Assembly: GCA_002358875.1 (NCBI GenBank)
Contig: DEPS01000163.1
Span: forward strand, 16,847 to 54,729
Source: Lachnospiraceae bacterium UBA3386
GTDB taxonomy: Bacteria; Bacillota; Clostridia; Lachnospirales; Lachnospiraceae
Direction: 5' to 3'
DNA length: 37,883 nucleotides
The notes below the pieces were generated by a model. It saw nothing but the letters and a program-made list of their open reading frames with translations, made no database searches and was not told the DNA's origin. How positions within the stretch are numbered: position 1 is the first letter of the stretch; the number at the start of each line of letters is the position of its first letter. Positions 25,072 through 32,627 of the stretch are shown here, in pieces. The translations under genes were made by a program, and so were the position numbers.

Positions 25072-26843
25072 AACTGGATCCTCAGCACATTCAGCCCCAG
25101 CATGTTCCTGTATTCGATGCTGCGCGCCATACGAAACACAATGCGCAGACCGATGTTGCGCGTCACATCCTCCGAAGCGAGCAAAGCCTGCTGTTCCGTG
25201 GGGTCAAATGGCACACAATCATCACGGATCCGCAACAGCAGGTCATTGCCCTTATGAACTACACGGATATCCACGCTGTGTCTGCCGGAATCTCCGATAA
25301 AGCCATGATTGATGACATTTACCACCATCTCTTCAAGGCAAAGTCCCGCGGCATTGGCACGCCGGGCGTCAATACCCTTGTTCAGGCAGAACGTACTGAC
25401 CCTTTCCGATACAGAGGATGCCTGCGAGATCTCATGAACGGAAAAGTCAAGACATTCATCCGAAGATACGCCAAATTCTTCAGGAATCATCATAAAGTCG
25501 TCAATGGATTTTGGAAATTGCCTGCGTGATATCCAGGAATACATCAGAATAATGAAAATCAGCGCGACATTATCCAGAAGAATCGCCAGATAAAAACCGA
25601 TCATTCCCATGAGAGGAATCAATGCCACGCTAAACAGGACATCAAGCATAAAGTCGCCCAGCAGCGATATCAGGTGTGTAAACGCGAATTTGTCTGTCGC
25701 CTGCCCATAGCACATCATATCAGAAAATACAATACTCAGCGGCATACACCAGGGCATGATCCGAAAAGCCCATACGGTCATCCCGTATACACTGTCTGCG
25801 GGACTTGAGAAGAAAAGCCGTGTAAGCGGCTCCGCCAGAACGGTCACCACGCCGGAAACCAGCAACATCAGAGGAATGCAGCGGAAGAAACTCACCCGTG
25901 TTATGTCAGTCAGCGTCTTACGGTCCTCCTCCCCGATGCTCACGCTGATGAGCATACGGTAGACAGAGCTCATACCAACGGGAATAGCCCACAGGAAGCG
26001 AATGATCGAAGCCGCCGCTGTGTAGGCGGACAGCCCGGCAGTACCGACAAAGGATAAGATCAGACCGTTCACGATAGCGATCCGCAGCGTTACGTAAATA
26101 TCACCCAGTGCGCTCACATGACCGACACGAATGATCTCCAGCGCATCACTCCGGTGAAGATTGCTCAGGCTGAACTTTAAGTTCGATTTTCCTCCCCAAA
26201 AGTATTCTGTCTGAACAGCAAAGAAGACCCACATGCCGATGGATGAAGCCATTGCCAGTCCAAATGCTTCCAGACGCAGTAAGTCAACAAACAGAAAACT
26301 CATTGCTAAATTGACAGCAATATAAGCAAGCCCTGCTGCGGTAGTGCGTTTACGCTGATTTTCAAGCGACAGAAATCCAGACAATTGCTGGCCTGACACC
26401 ATCGGCAGGAGTCCGACAGTTTTGCCCAGTAAATACGGTCCGAGGTATCCAAGCGCCGTCTCATCAGTGGTAAATATCTGGATCCAGCCAAATGCGCTGA
26501 AAAGAACATGGAAGACGATCATCACGGCTGCGAGCACTCCGCCAAGCAGCAGGTTCATAGAAAAAATGCCGCGGGTATGCTCGACCTGCCTTTCTCCCAT
26601 ATACTTGCCGTATAGTATTGAGGCGCCGCTGAGCAATATCGAATTGAGTGCACCGATGAACAGCTCAACAGGTGCGTACAATCCGATGACGCTGAGCGCT
26701 TCCGGCTTCAGGTAGTGGCTGGCGAACAAACTGGCAACAATGGCATTTATCGTCCCCACCATCGCCAGCATGACCTGGGCAGGCAGCAAGTGAAAAAATT
26801 GTCTTGAGACGACTTCAATGTTAGAGGAATTATTCTTATCCAT
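25068..26843 (-). CDS. MATE-family transporter fused to a GHKL (RsbW-like) ATPase domain
   Basis: A 591-residue fusion. Residues 1-440 are a MATE transporter with about twelve membrane helices in two halves (YAPVELFIGALNSILLSGASILYGKYMG; GAAGLSAYTAAASIIRFLW region in the second half). MATE proteins usually expel drugs or metabolites using sodium or proton gradients. Residues about 462-591 are a cytoplasmic GHKL domain like anti-sigma factor kinases: N box LEEMVVNVINHGF, then LRIRDDCVPFDP, and NIGLRIVFRMARSIEYRNMLGLNVLRI at the end. The ATG at 26841-26843 is preferred over a TTG 24 bases upstream, though its ribosome binding site is weak. It is the first gene of an operon with two ABC permeases and a binding protein. 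The ligand and the target of the ATPase are unknown. Confidence 0.88.
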   Translation of the reverse strand: MDKNNSSNIEVVSRQFFHLLPAQVMLAMVGTINAIVASLFASHYLKPEALSVIGLYAPVELFIGALNSILLSGASILYGKYMGERQVEHTRGIFSMNLLLGGVLAAVMIVFHVLFSAFGWIQIFTTDETALGYLGPYLLGKTVGLLPMVSGQQLSGFLSLENQRKRTTAAGLAYIAVNLAMSFLFVDLLRLEAFGLAMASSIGMWVFFAVQTEYFWGGKSNLKFSLSNLHRSDALEIIRVGHVSALGDIYVTLRIAIVNGLILSFVGTAGLSAYTAAASIIRFLWAIPVGMSSVYRMLISVSIGEEDRKTLTDITRVSFFRCIPLMLLVSGVVTVLAEPLTRLFFSSPADSVYGMTVWAFRIMPWCMPLSIVFSDMMCYGQATDKFAFTHLISLLGDFMLDVLFSVALIPLMGMIGFYLAILLDNVALIFIILMYSWISRRQFPKSIDDFMMIPEEFGVSSDECLDFSVHEISQASSVSERVSTFCLNKGIDARRANAAGLCLEEMVVNVINHGFIGDSGRHSVDIRVVHKGNDLLLRIRDDCVPFDPTEQQALLASEDVTRNIGLRIVFRMARSIEYRNMLGLNVLRIQL

Positions 26844-26884
26844 GGACTCTTTATAAGAAATACGCAATTGTGTTCGTGGTGACA

Positions 26885-26900
26885 GGTACGTTTTCGTACC
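26885..26900. repeat. Tetraloop hairpin in the MATE operon leader
   Basis: GGTACG, a 4-base loop and CGTACC form a perfect 6-base-pair hairpin 42 bases upstream of the MATE/GHKL start codon. One TACCCG motif overlaps its left arm as read on the minus strand. Confidence 0.65.
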
Positions 26901-27039
26901 CGAAACGATTACCGATTACGGGTAAGTTATGAAGCCGATTTTTGTCTGGAACCAACAAAGAATTGGGGGCAGAAACCAGAGTGGACACTATGGATTCGAC
27001 AGTAGTTTTTCAGCGGTAATGGATATTTACCCGAAATGT

Positions 27040-27101
27040 TCATATCATACCCGAAAGGGGGATTTTCATGTAAGTTATGAACTTTTTCGGGTATGATATG
27101 A
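27040..27101. repeat. Perfect 17-base inverted repeat
   Basis: Arms at 27040-27056 and 27085-27101 (TCATATCATACCCGAAA and its exact complement) enclose 28 bases. Each arm contains one TACCCGAAA motif. Too widely spaced for an efficient terminator; fits a dimeric operator or a cruciform. Confidence 0.85.
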
Positions 27102-27121
27102 GTCTTTAAAGTATCATCACG

Positions 27122-27173
27122 GGTACAAAAACCGATGCCAACCGGGGATAGTATTCGCACCAGTTTTTGTACC
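27122..27173. repeat. 11-base inverted repeat
   Basis: GGTACAAAAAC (27122-27132) and GTTTTTGTACC (27163-27173) are exact complements 30 bases apart, at the right edge of the motif array. Confidence 0.75.
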
Positions 27174-27246
27174 TGTCCTGCCTCCTCAACTCCACCAAGG
27201 CGAAGGCAAATAACGGGCCACCCTCATCAGCTCCACTGGAGCGGAG

Positions 27247-27585
27247 TCAAAAAATGGGCGTTCTTTTCCTCAATTCCACCGGTGCAAAATCTAACATAGA
27301 AATCACAATCTCCTCCGCATCTTCTTCAGAGAAACCGGCGGATAAAAGGCCCCTGAGGATACCAAGTATCGGGTAGAAAAATGAGGCCAGATCTCTCTCC
27401 AGTTCTGATTCTGCTTCTCCCTCGTCCATCCTGGTGGAGAAACTGAATGAATACCGGATCACATCATTTGCGAGGTTGGTTCCAATCGAAACGGCCAGAT
27501 AGGACTTGCAGTAAATCATCAGAGGGGTGGAAAGCGTCCGCATCGTCGTTGACGAGATGATTGCTGTCCAGTGGTTCTTCTCCAT
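27247..27585 (-). CDS. Hypothetical protein, 112 residues
   Basis: I do not recognise this protein. From the ATG at 27583-27585 (GGAG about 11 bases upstream) it reads MEKNHWTAIISSTTM.., with a hydrophobic middle (TPLMIYCKSYLAVSIGTNL) and an amphipathic C-terminal half (ASFFYPILGILRGLLSAGFSEEDAEEIV). The helical pattern resembles the ligand-binding half of TetR-type regulators without the DNA-binding half, so it may be a truncated regulator; this is weak inference. It ends before the motif array and is read toward the MATE operon. Confidence 0.45.
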   Translation of the reverse strand: MEKNHWTAIISSTTMRTLSTPLMIYCKSYLAVSIGTNLANDVIRYSFSFSTRMDEGEAESELERDLASFFYPILGILRGLLSAGFSEEDAEEIVISMLDFAPVELRKRTPIF

Positions 27586-27721
27586 AACGGTCACGGCTCC
27601 TTTTGTTTTCTAGGCAGGAGTTTAGATCGGGATGGTTGGAGAAGTCAAGGTGCGCATAATCATAGGAGATGGTTGGATAGTTAAAGGAAAGATAAGAGAA
27701 GTGACACAAAAAAGGAAAGCA

Positions 27722-27787
27722 CTGTGAGCGATTCAAGACCATTAACACAGAATAGTTGCGTTGGCTGCTCTTAAAAATCGCTCACAG
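27722..27787. repeat. 12-base perfect inverted repeat next to the Rpn gene
   Basis: CTGTGAGCGATT (27722-27733) and AATCGCTCACAG (27776-27787) are exact complements 42 bases apart, just past the Rpn stop codon. The rest of the 27586-27799 gap shows no gene. Confidence 0.75.
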
Positions 27788-27799
27788 GGTAAAAGAAAA

Positions 27800-28657
27800 T
27801 TACAACTTCGCTAGATACTTCGATTGGTCATCTGCCGGAATCTTCAGAAGATCCATTGCTTGCTTGGCTGTGTATTTCAATCCTTCCATTATGTTTCTGA
27901 TACTCTCAATTCTGGTTTTGTCCACGCCATCTCTTTCGCCTTCCCGTCTGAACAGTTCCATCGCTTCAGCTTCATTGTATTCCGTTAACAGCATTCCACT
28001 CACCTCCACCTTGTGGGCATCGAGAAAAGGCTTAATCACATATTCCTTTGGCATATCCATCAGAGCCTTATCCACAGCATCCTCTATTTCCATCGTTTTC
28101 CGGTTCTCTCTTATTTCCTGCATCAACCAGGAATACTCCTTCAAAGGCTCGCAGGCATCAAGAAGCTCCTGATTCCTGCCGTGATTGACATTGAGCATTT
28201 TAACAGTTACTTCAATATCCGGGGCTGACCCTTTCGGGAAGGAATCGCTCAGGTGAAGAAGCGTCACGTCTTCTGCCCCCGACACACCATTGTAAAAAAC
28301 TATCAATTTGGGAACTGGCAGCTGCAGAAGTTCACTTCCATACTTGTTCAGTTCATGCTCTTTGATATATTTCTCATACAGATTCCCGGCATACTGCATC
28401 ATGCGAAGCGGCATGTTCGGGTTGTAAGAGCTTTGCTGCTCATACAGATTCATGTCGTCCGTGAGAAGGAACGATGTATCATTGTGCATTCCCAGATATA
28501 ACACTTCTTTTATTGTGTTGATCTGTACAAGGGCGGGATCTGTATAGTTTGTATGATTGATAGCATTATAAAGGCTGAGCGTCCATGCCTTGTTTTCCTC
28601 ACTTCCAAAGATGAAATTAAAAAGCCGGTCTTTATATTCACGCTGAACAGCCGCCAT
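27800..28657 (-). CDS. Rpn-family recombination-promoting nuclease/putative transposase
   Basis: A 285-residue protein of the PD-(D/E)XK nuclease superfamily, Rpn/PDDEXK-transposase type, common in several copies in Lachnospiraceae. Visible motifs: REYKDRLFNFIFGSEENK at the N-terminus, YLGMHNDTSFLLTDDMNLYEQQSSYNPNMPLRMMQYAGNLYEKYI with catalytic Asp and Glu-x-Gln (about 55-95), and KLIVFYNG. The C-terminal part (EYNEAEAMELFRREGERDG.., AKQAMDLLKIPADDQSKYLAKL) is the variable tail. E. coli RpnA shows Ca-stimulated DNase activity; activity here is inferred. Intact frame, single gene. Confidence 0.88.
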   Translation of the reverse strand: MAAVQREYKDRLFNFIFGSEENKAWTLSLYNAINHTNYTDPALVQINTIKEVLYLGMHNDTSFLLTDDMNLYEQQSSYNPNMPLRMMQYAGNLYEKYIKEHELNKYGSELLQLPVPKLIVFYNGVSGAEDVTLLHLSDSFPKGSAPDIEVTVKMLNVNHGRNQELLDACEPLKEYSWLMQEIRENRKTMEIEDAVDKALMDMPKEYVIKPFLDAHKVEVSGMLLTEYNEAEAMELFRREGERDGVDKTRIESIRNIMEGLKYTAKQAMDLLKIPADDQSKYLAKL

Positions 28658-28718
28658 ATGAATCCCTCCTGCTTGTTCTACTGCCTCTATTTTACCTCAG
28701 AGTAATCCTTTTTTCAAC

Positions 28719-28748
28719 AAAAAAACGGGGAGCCCAAAAAGCTCCCCT
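28719..28748 (-). terminator. Intrinsic terminator of the serine recombinase gene
   Basis: On the minus strand GGGGAGC, a 7-base loop, GCTCCCC, then GTTTTTTTG. It lies 17 bases after the recombinase stop codon. Confidence 0.9.
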
Positions 28749-28764
28749 GAAAATACTCCTTGCA

Positions 28765-30543
28765 CTATTTATTCAGCTTCTCAAGCGGTATTTTAACACT
28801 CACCCCTGCCTTAAACCAGACCTCATATCCATCCTCATTAACCACAACCTTCTCCAGGTACCTGATAATCAAATCATTTGAACAGCACATGATCTTCCCG
28901 TCATCCCCGATGATGCCGGAGTCAATATAACTCGTCCTCCTGAAAAATTCCTCGTAGTCGTAGCAGGCAGCTGCGTCATCCGCATTGTGGTTATCCACAC
29001 CGTTCTCATACGAGAAGGATGAGCGTGTGTCTGTCGGCAGCTTCGCCCCTGCTTCCCGCCTCATCGCGTCGACCAGCTCCAGCAGGATTCGGATCTGGAT
29101 CTCCCTGTTTGCAGCCTCTGCCCTCTCCAGAATCAGCCGCGTGTACTCCATTTCCAGACGGTCAAGCTCACTTTTCAGGAACTCTGCTTCTCCGCTGTGG
29201 ACATCTACACTGCTGTCATCGTTCTCGGCCTCATTGAGGACTACGTTATCAAGCCTCTCCCCCAGCCTTTTCTGCTGCTCCTGGATGGCTTCGACCTGCT
29301 CATCAATCCTCTTAATCTCACCGTCCCAGATCGCCCCCTGCATCCTGACCAGCTCGTCCCGCCGCCAGGCCAGGGAATTGAATGCTTTGATGATCGCAGC
29401 CTTCACATCCCGCTCTCTCACAATCCTGCAGGGACAGGCCGCTTCTACTTCCTTCGTCAGGCTTTGCTTTGTGTACGCCCTCCGTCTGCACCGCCAGGTG
29501 GTTTCACCTGGACTCTTGTACTGTTTCAGGACACGACCGCAGATCCCGCAGAAAAGCCGTCCCTTCAGCGCCTCCGTAGATCCAAACCTGATCTTCCCCG
29601 GATCGTACTTCAGAAGTGATCTCCTCTGGATCTCCCCCTGTACTTGGTAGTACACATCCTTTGGAATTATGGGCTCGTGGTGGTCTTCGACGAAGTACTG
29701 GGGCAAGGCTCCCTCATTCTTCACAATCTTATGATTCAGGAAATCCGCTACGTACCATTTCTGCATCAGGAGATCACCGCAGTACTTTTCATTTTTTAAG
29801 ATGGAGTCAACGGTTGATTGGTACCATATGTCCAATCCGGCAGGCGTCTTTATTTTATCCGCAGTCAATCTCCCTGCAATCATACCAGGGCTGTAGCCCT
29901 CCAGGAATTCGCGGTAGATGCGGCGGACTAAAGCGGCTTCCTCCGGCACAATCACAAGCTCATGCTGATCCTTCCCCTTCGTCAAACCCAGGAAGTTCAC
30001 CGTGTTCAGATGCGGCTTCCCCTGTTGCATGAGGTATTGGATGCCGAGTCGGACGTTCTTACTGATACTGTCTGACTCCTGCTGAGCCAGGGAACTCAAA
30101 ATCGTGATCAGGATTTCGCCCGTTGCCTCCATTGTGTTTATCCCTTCTTTCTCGAACAGGATCGGGATTCCCAGCTCCTTCAGCTTCCGGATCGTTTCCA
30201 GGCTGACAACCGTGTTACGAGCCCAGCGGCTAATGTTCTTCACCAGAACCAAATCGTGCAGCCCCGCTTCGCAGTCAGCGATCATCTTGTTGAATTGTAC
30301 CCTGTTTTTCAGGGCAGTCCCGCTGATTCCTTCATCGGCATACACGCCGCTCAATTCCATGTTCGGATGTGCATTGATGTACTCTGTGAAATGATTGATC
30401 TGCCCCTCGTAACTTGTGCTCTGATCTTCTGAATCGGTGCTCACCCGGCAGTAGCAGCACGTTCGAAGCTTCTCCGTGTTTCTCCCACCCTGTGCTGTAG
30501 GTGCTGCCTGTGTTCTCGTTGCTTTTATTACCTGTACTGGCAT
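28765..30543 (-). CDS. Large serine recombinase, complete
   Basis: A 592-residue site-specific recombinase of the large serine type. The catalytic resolvase domain (about 25-175) has CYCRVSTDSEDQSTS with the nucleophile Ser, VYADEGISGT, and ISRWARN with conserved Arg. The recombinase domain (about 190-290, SILKNEKYCGDLLMQK) and a zinc-ribbon region (CGICGRVLKQY..CRRRAYTKQ..CPCR, about 345-400) follow, then a coiled-coil stretch (about 420-500) typical of integrases. These enzymes integrate and excise mobile elements through a Ser-DNA bond. The ATG at 30541-30543 follows GGAG. It is the third of three recombinase genes in a row; a terminator ends the run. Confidence 0.95.
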   Translation of the reverse strand: MPVQVIKATRTQAAPTAQGGRNTEKLRTCCYCRVSTDSEDQSTSYEGQINHFTEYINAHPNMELSGVYADEGISGTALKNRVQFNKMIADCEAGLHDLVLVKNISRWARNTVVSLETIRKLKELGIPILFEKEGINTMEATGEILITILSSLAQQESDSISKNVRLGIQYLMQQGKPHLNTVNFLGLTKGKDQHELVIVPEEAALVRRIYREFLEGYSPGMIAGRLTADKIKTPAGLDIWYQSTVDSILKNEKYCGDLLMQKWYVADFLNHKIVKNEGALPQYFVEDHHEPIIPKDVYYQVQGEIQRRSLLKYDPGKIRFGSTEALKGRLFCGICGRVLKQYKSPGETTWRCRRRAYTKQSLTKEVEAACPCRIVRERDVKAAIIKAFNSLAWRRDELVRMQGAIWDGEIKRIDEQVEAIQEQQKRLGERLDNVVLNEAENDDSSVDVHSGEAEFLKSELDRLEMEYTRLILERAEAANREIQIRILLELVDAMRREAGAKLPTDTRSSFSYENGVDNHNADDAAACYDYEEFFRRTSYIDSGIIGDDGKIMCCSNDLIIRYLEKVVVNEDGYEVWFKAGVSVKIPLEKLNK

Positions 30544-30578
30544 AGATTTCTCCTTTCTCACAGCTTCCTCTCATCTCT

Positions 30579-31100
30579 TCATATCGAGTTGGCTGTGGCT
30601 GCCCTCTTAACCTTCGGCCTGATCCTCTGATAAAGCAGGTTCATCTGCTCCACCAGGTCATTTGAGACGATTGAGTCGACTGTGACGATTGAGCCGACTG
30701 AGCCGACTGAATCCGTCCCCTTCTTCACCATCCGGAAATCGGTATAGACCCGGAAATCCGTATAAATCCGGACGCCTTTGGGAATTCTCTCCCTCGGTTG
30801 CCGGACGGTCTGCCCTTTCCTCCTCTCCCATTCCGATTCCAATTCTCTCTGATAATCGGACGAAATAATTGCCGGGTAGTAATCTGTCCCGCAGTATTCT
30901 TTCCGTTTCAGAAGGTTGCGGAAGGTTGTTGGAGAGCACTGGATTCCCGCTTCCCTCGCCGCTTCTGCCATGGTGGCTCCGTCCAGGTAAAGGGAGAAAT
31001 ACTTCTTTAGCTGCCTGGCTTCCGCATCGTTGATCTGCGCCTTTCCGTCTACGATTCGGTATCCGAACGGGATCCTCGCTTTTGCCCTGAAATCCGCCAT
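30579..31100 (-). CDS. Recombinase-domain-only protein
   Basis: A 173-residue protein with only the DNA-binding recombinase domain (ARIPFGYRIVDGKAQINDAEARQLKKYFSLYLDGATMAEAAREAG.., LLKRKEYCGTDYYPAIIS), without the catalytic resolvase domain. Similar small proteins often lie between two large recombinases in clostridial elements and may help target selection; this role is inference. The second half carries short repeats (IYTDFRVYTDFR; SVGSVGSIVTVDSIVS) that come from tandem 9-base DNA units at about 30664-30710. GGAG stands just before the ATG. 35 bases separate it from the complete recombinase downstream. Confidence 0.8.
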   Translation of the reverse strand: MADFRAKARIPFGYRIVDGKAQINDAEARQLKKYFSLYLDGATMAEAAREAGIQCSPTTFRNLLKRKEYCGTDYYPAIISSDYQRELESEWERRKGQTVRQPRERIPKGVRIYTDFRVYTDFRMVKKGTDSVGSVGSIVTVDSIVSNDLVEQMNLLYQRIRPKVKRAATANSI

Positions 31101-31266
31101 CCCTTCTCCTTTCTACGACTCCTTGTCTCGTCCTCCCTCGCCTCCCGCAGCTCTCATCTTCTGCACTCACCCCCACCTCGTCACGGCCTGGTGAATGGCA
31201 GCAAGGGAGAGATGGTTGTGTGGGCGCACGAGTGTGTGCGTGTGGGCCTAGATAAAAAAAAGCTGA

Positions 31267-32100
31267 TCAGAGTTCCGCCCTGTACAGGCTCTCTGTCAGC
31301 TTCAGTCCGCATTTGAAATGAAATTCAACCATCCTACCGGTGTTGACCACGCAGCTTTCTACATACTCTGTAAAGACATCTTCCGAGAATGCCTCCTGAT
31401 AATCTGTAATCTTCCAGGAATTCACAAATCCTTTCAGCCTCTGGAGCGTTCCTTCCGGCACCCCGCCGATCAGGATCCGGTTTTTCTCCGCGATCAGTTC
31501 CTTCTCCTGATTCGTCAGGAACATCTTCCTTTCCCGGTGTTTCGGTTGGAACCGTTCCCTCATAACCACGGCGTTGAGTTTCCGGCTCTCTCTTTTATTC
31601 TCCTCCAGCTCCCGCTCAATCTGCTCCAGCCTTTCCGCATTCTTCTCAGCCTCCGTTTTCCCCAGAGCTTTCTCGTAGATGTCCAGAATTCCGTAGCCCT
31701 TCCTCTGGCTCCATGCCAGTTTGTTCAGGCAGTTGATGAAGGCCCGCTTCAAATCTGCCTCGCTCTGCGGTTTCATGGAACACAAATCCGGCTGTGAAGT
31801 ATGCTTATGACAGATCCAGCAAGGCCGGTCGCCATTCCAAGTCTGCCGGTGCATCACGCTTCCGCATGCTTTACAGATAAGGATTCCTGTGAAGGGGTAC
31901 CGCTGATTTCCACGGTTATTCGCCGTCCCTTCCCTGTACCCTACCTCTTTCGCGCGCTGCTTTAAGGCTTCCTGCGCGTTCTCAAAATCTTCCCGGCTGA
32001 TGATCCCTTCGTGGTGATCCGAATCCAGGAACTGGTCGAGTTCTCCCCTGTTCTTCCTCTGGACGAAGTTTTCATCCTTAAAGGATTTCTGGTATCCCCG
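31267..32100 (-). pseudogene. Large serine recombinase lacking its catalytic N-terminus
   Basis: About 275 residues match the second half of a large serine recombinase: KSFKDENFVQRKNRGELDQFLDSDHHEGIISREDFENAQ, a zinc ribbon (CKACGSVMHRQTW..CWICHKH), then a coiled coil (ERLEQIERELEENKRESRK). The resolvase domain with the nucleophile Ser is missing. The frame stays open to 32148, but those last residues overlap a SRAP fragment on the other strand, so the recombinase homology stops near 32091-32100. This is a deletion or insertion junction. It is first of the trio in the reading direction and would be catalytically dead. Confidence 0.8.
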
Positions 32101-32366
32101 CTTCCTGGTACTTCGAATGGCAGCATCTTTCAGCGGTGGATGGTTCAAAAAAGAAAGGGGACAAATACCTGTTCCAGACCAACGGGAAATCCGTGACCCT
32201 CCTGGCTGGTATTTACCGGATTGAGAAAGAGAGAGGGAAAAGGTTCCCTCATTTTACAATCCTCACCTGTAATGCAGGAGAAAAAATAAAGAACATTCAC
32301 GACCGGATGAGGGGAACCCTGAGAAAGAAGGCCGATGCTTCATCCGGCTTGAGGATAGCTCCGTAA
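32091..32366 (+). pseudogene. SRAP-domain (YedK/HMCES-like) fragment
   Basis: In frame from 32091 the sequence reads GIPASWYFEWQHL, then KGDKYLFQTNG, LLAGIYRIEKERG, FTILTCNAG and IHDRM. This is the middle and end of the SRAP fold, including the Glu of the FEW motif and the His of IHDRM that take part in catalysis; the N-terminal Cys that crosslinks to abasic sites is missing. After IHDRM the homology ends and the frame stops at 32366. SRAP proteins protect abasic sites in single-stranded DNA. It meets the truncated recombinase head-on, with no room for either start. Confidence 0.75.
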
Positions 32367-32521
32367 GGTCAGCCTTCTTCCTGAGGGAGACAGATGCGGA
32401 CAAATATGAGGATATGACAGGTTTTTATAAGTCTTCAAACGGCTTGCAAACCTATCCCCCATACAAAGGCGTTATTGCCTGGACTGAATGCCCGGAAGTG
32501 GAGGTGGTTCCATTTGGATAA
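32273..32521 (+). pseudogene. Open frame without start, possible gene remnant
   Basis: Eighty-two codons are open with no ATG before 32414. The translation (RCFIRLEDSSVRSAFFLRE.., YPPYKGVIAWTECPEVEVVPFG) looks like real protein but I know no family. It overlaps the end of the SRAP frame, so it may be the 3' end of a gene whose start was lost. Confidence 0.35.
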
Positions 32522-32627
32522 TAAGCAACAACCTCAGGATGAAAACCTACAGGAAGAGGAAAAAAAGGAAATCACACTTGAACAGGTTGATTTCCTCACA
32601 CTCATGATGGAGCAGATGGGGCGGTGA
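32514..32627 (+). CDS. Possible 37-residue acidic protein
   Basis: A TTG at 32514-32516 follows GGAGGTG at normal spacing and overlaps the end of the preceding open frame by 8 bases, as in a coupled pair. It encodes LDNKQQPQDENLQEEEKKE.. ending LTLMMEQMGR. The N-terminal part is very acidic and polar, with a hydrophobic end. No family recognised. The 32628-32822 stretch holds only two tiny minus-strand frames (21 and 36 codons) without convincing support. Confidence 0.35.
   Translation: MDNKQQPQDENLQEEEKKEITLEQVDFLTLMMEQMGR

Larger units (their letters stand above)
26881..27177. promoter_or_regulatory. TACCCG motif array and inverted repeats upstream of the MATE operon
   Basis: The 26844-27246 gap has no gene. 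It holds six copies of TACCCG: plus strand at 26897, 27028 and 27048, minus strand at 26919-26924, 27088-27093 and 27120-27125; three on the plus strand and one on the minus continue as TACCCGAAA. The nine bases GACAGGTAC at 26881 recur inverted at 27169-27177. GTAAGTTATGAA occurs at 26922 and 27070. This could be a multi-site operator or a small non-autonomous element. I see no clear -35/-10 pair. Confidence 0.6.

Noticed and set aside
25068..25460. GHKL domain as the missing ATPase of the sugar ABC importer
   Set aside because: It has no Walker A, Walker B or ABC signature; the fold is of the RsbW type, which does not drive ABC transport.
27800..28657. Rpn gene as part of an insertion sequence
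   Set aside because: No terminal inverted repeats bracket the gene and no target duplication is visible; the 12-base repeat is only on one side.
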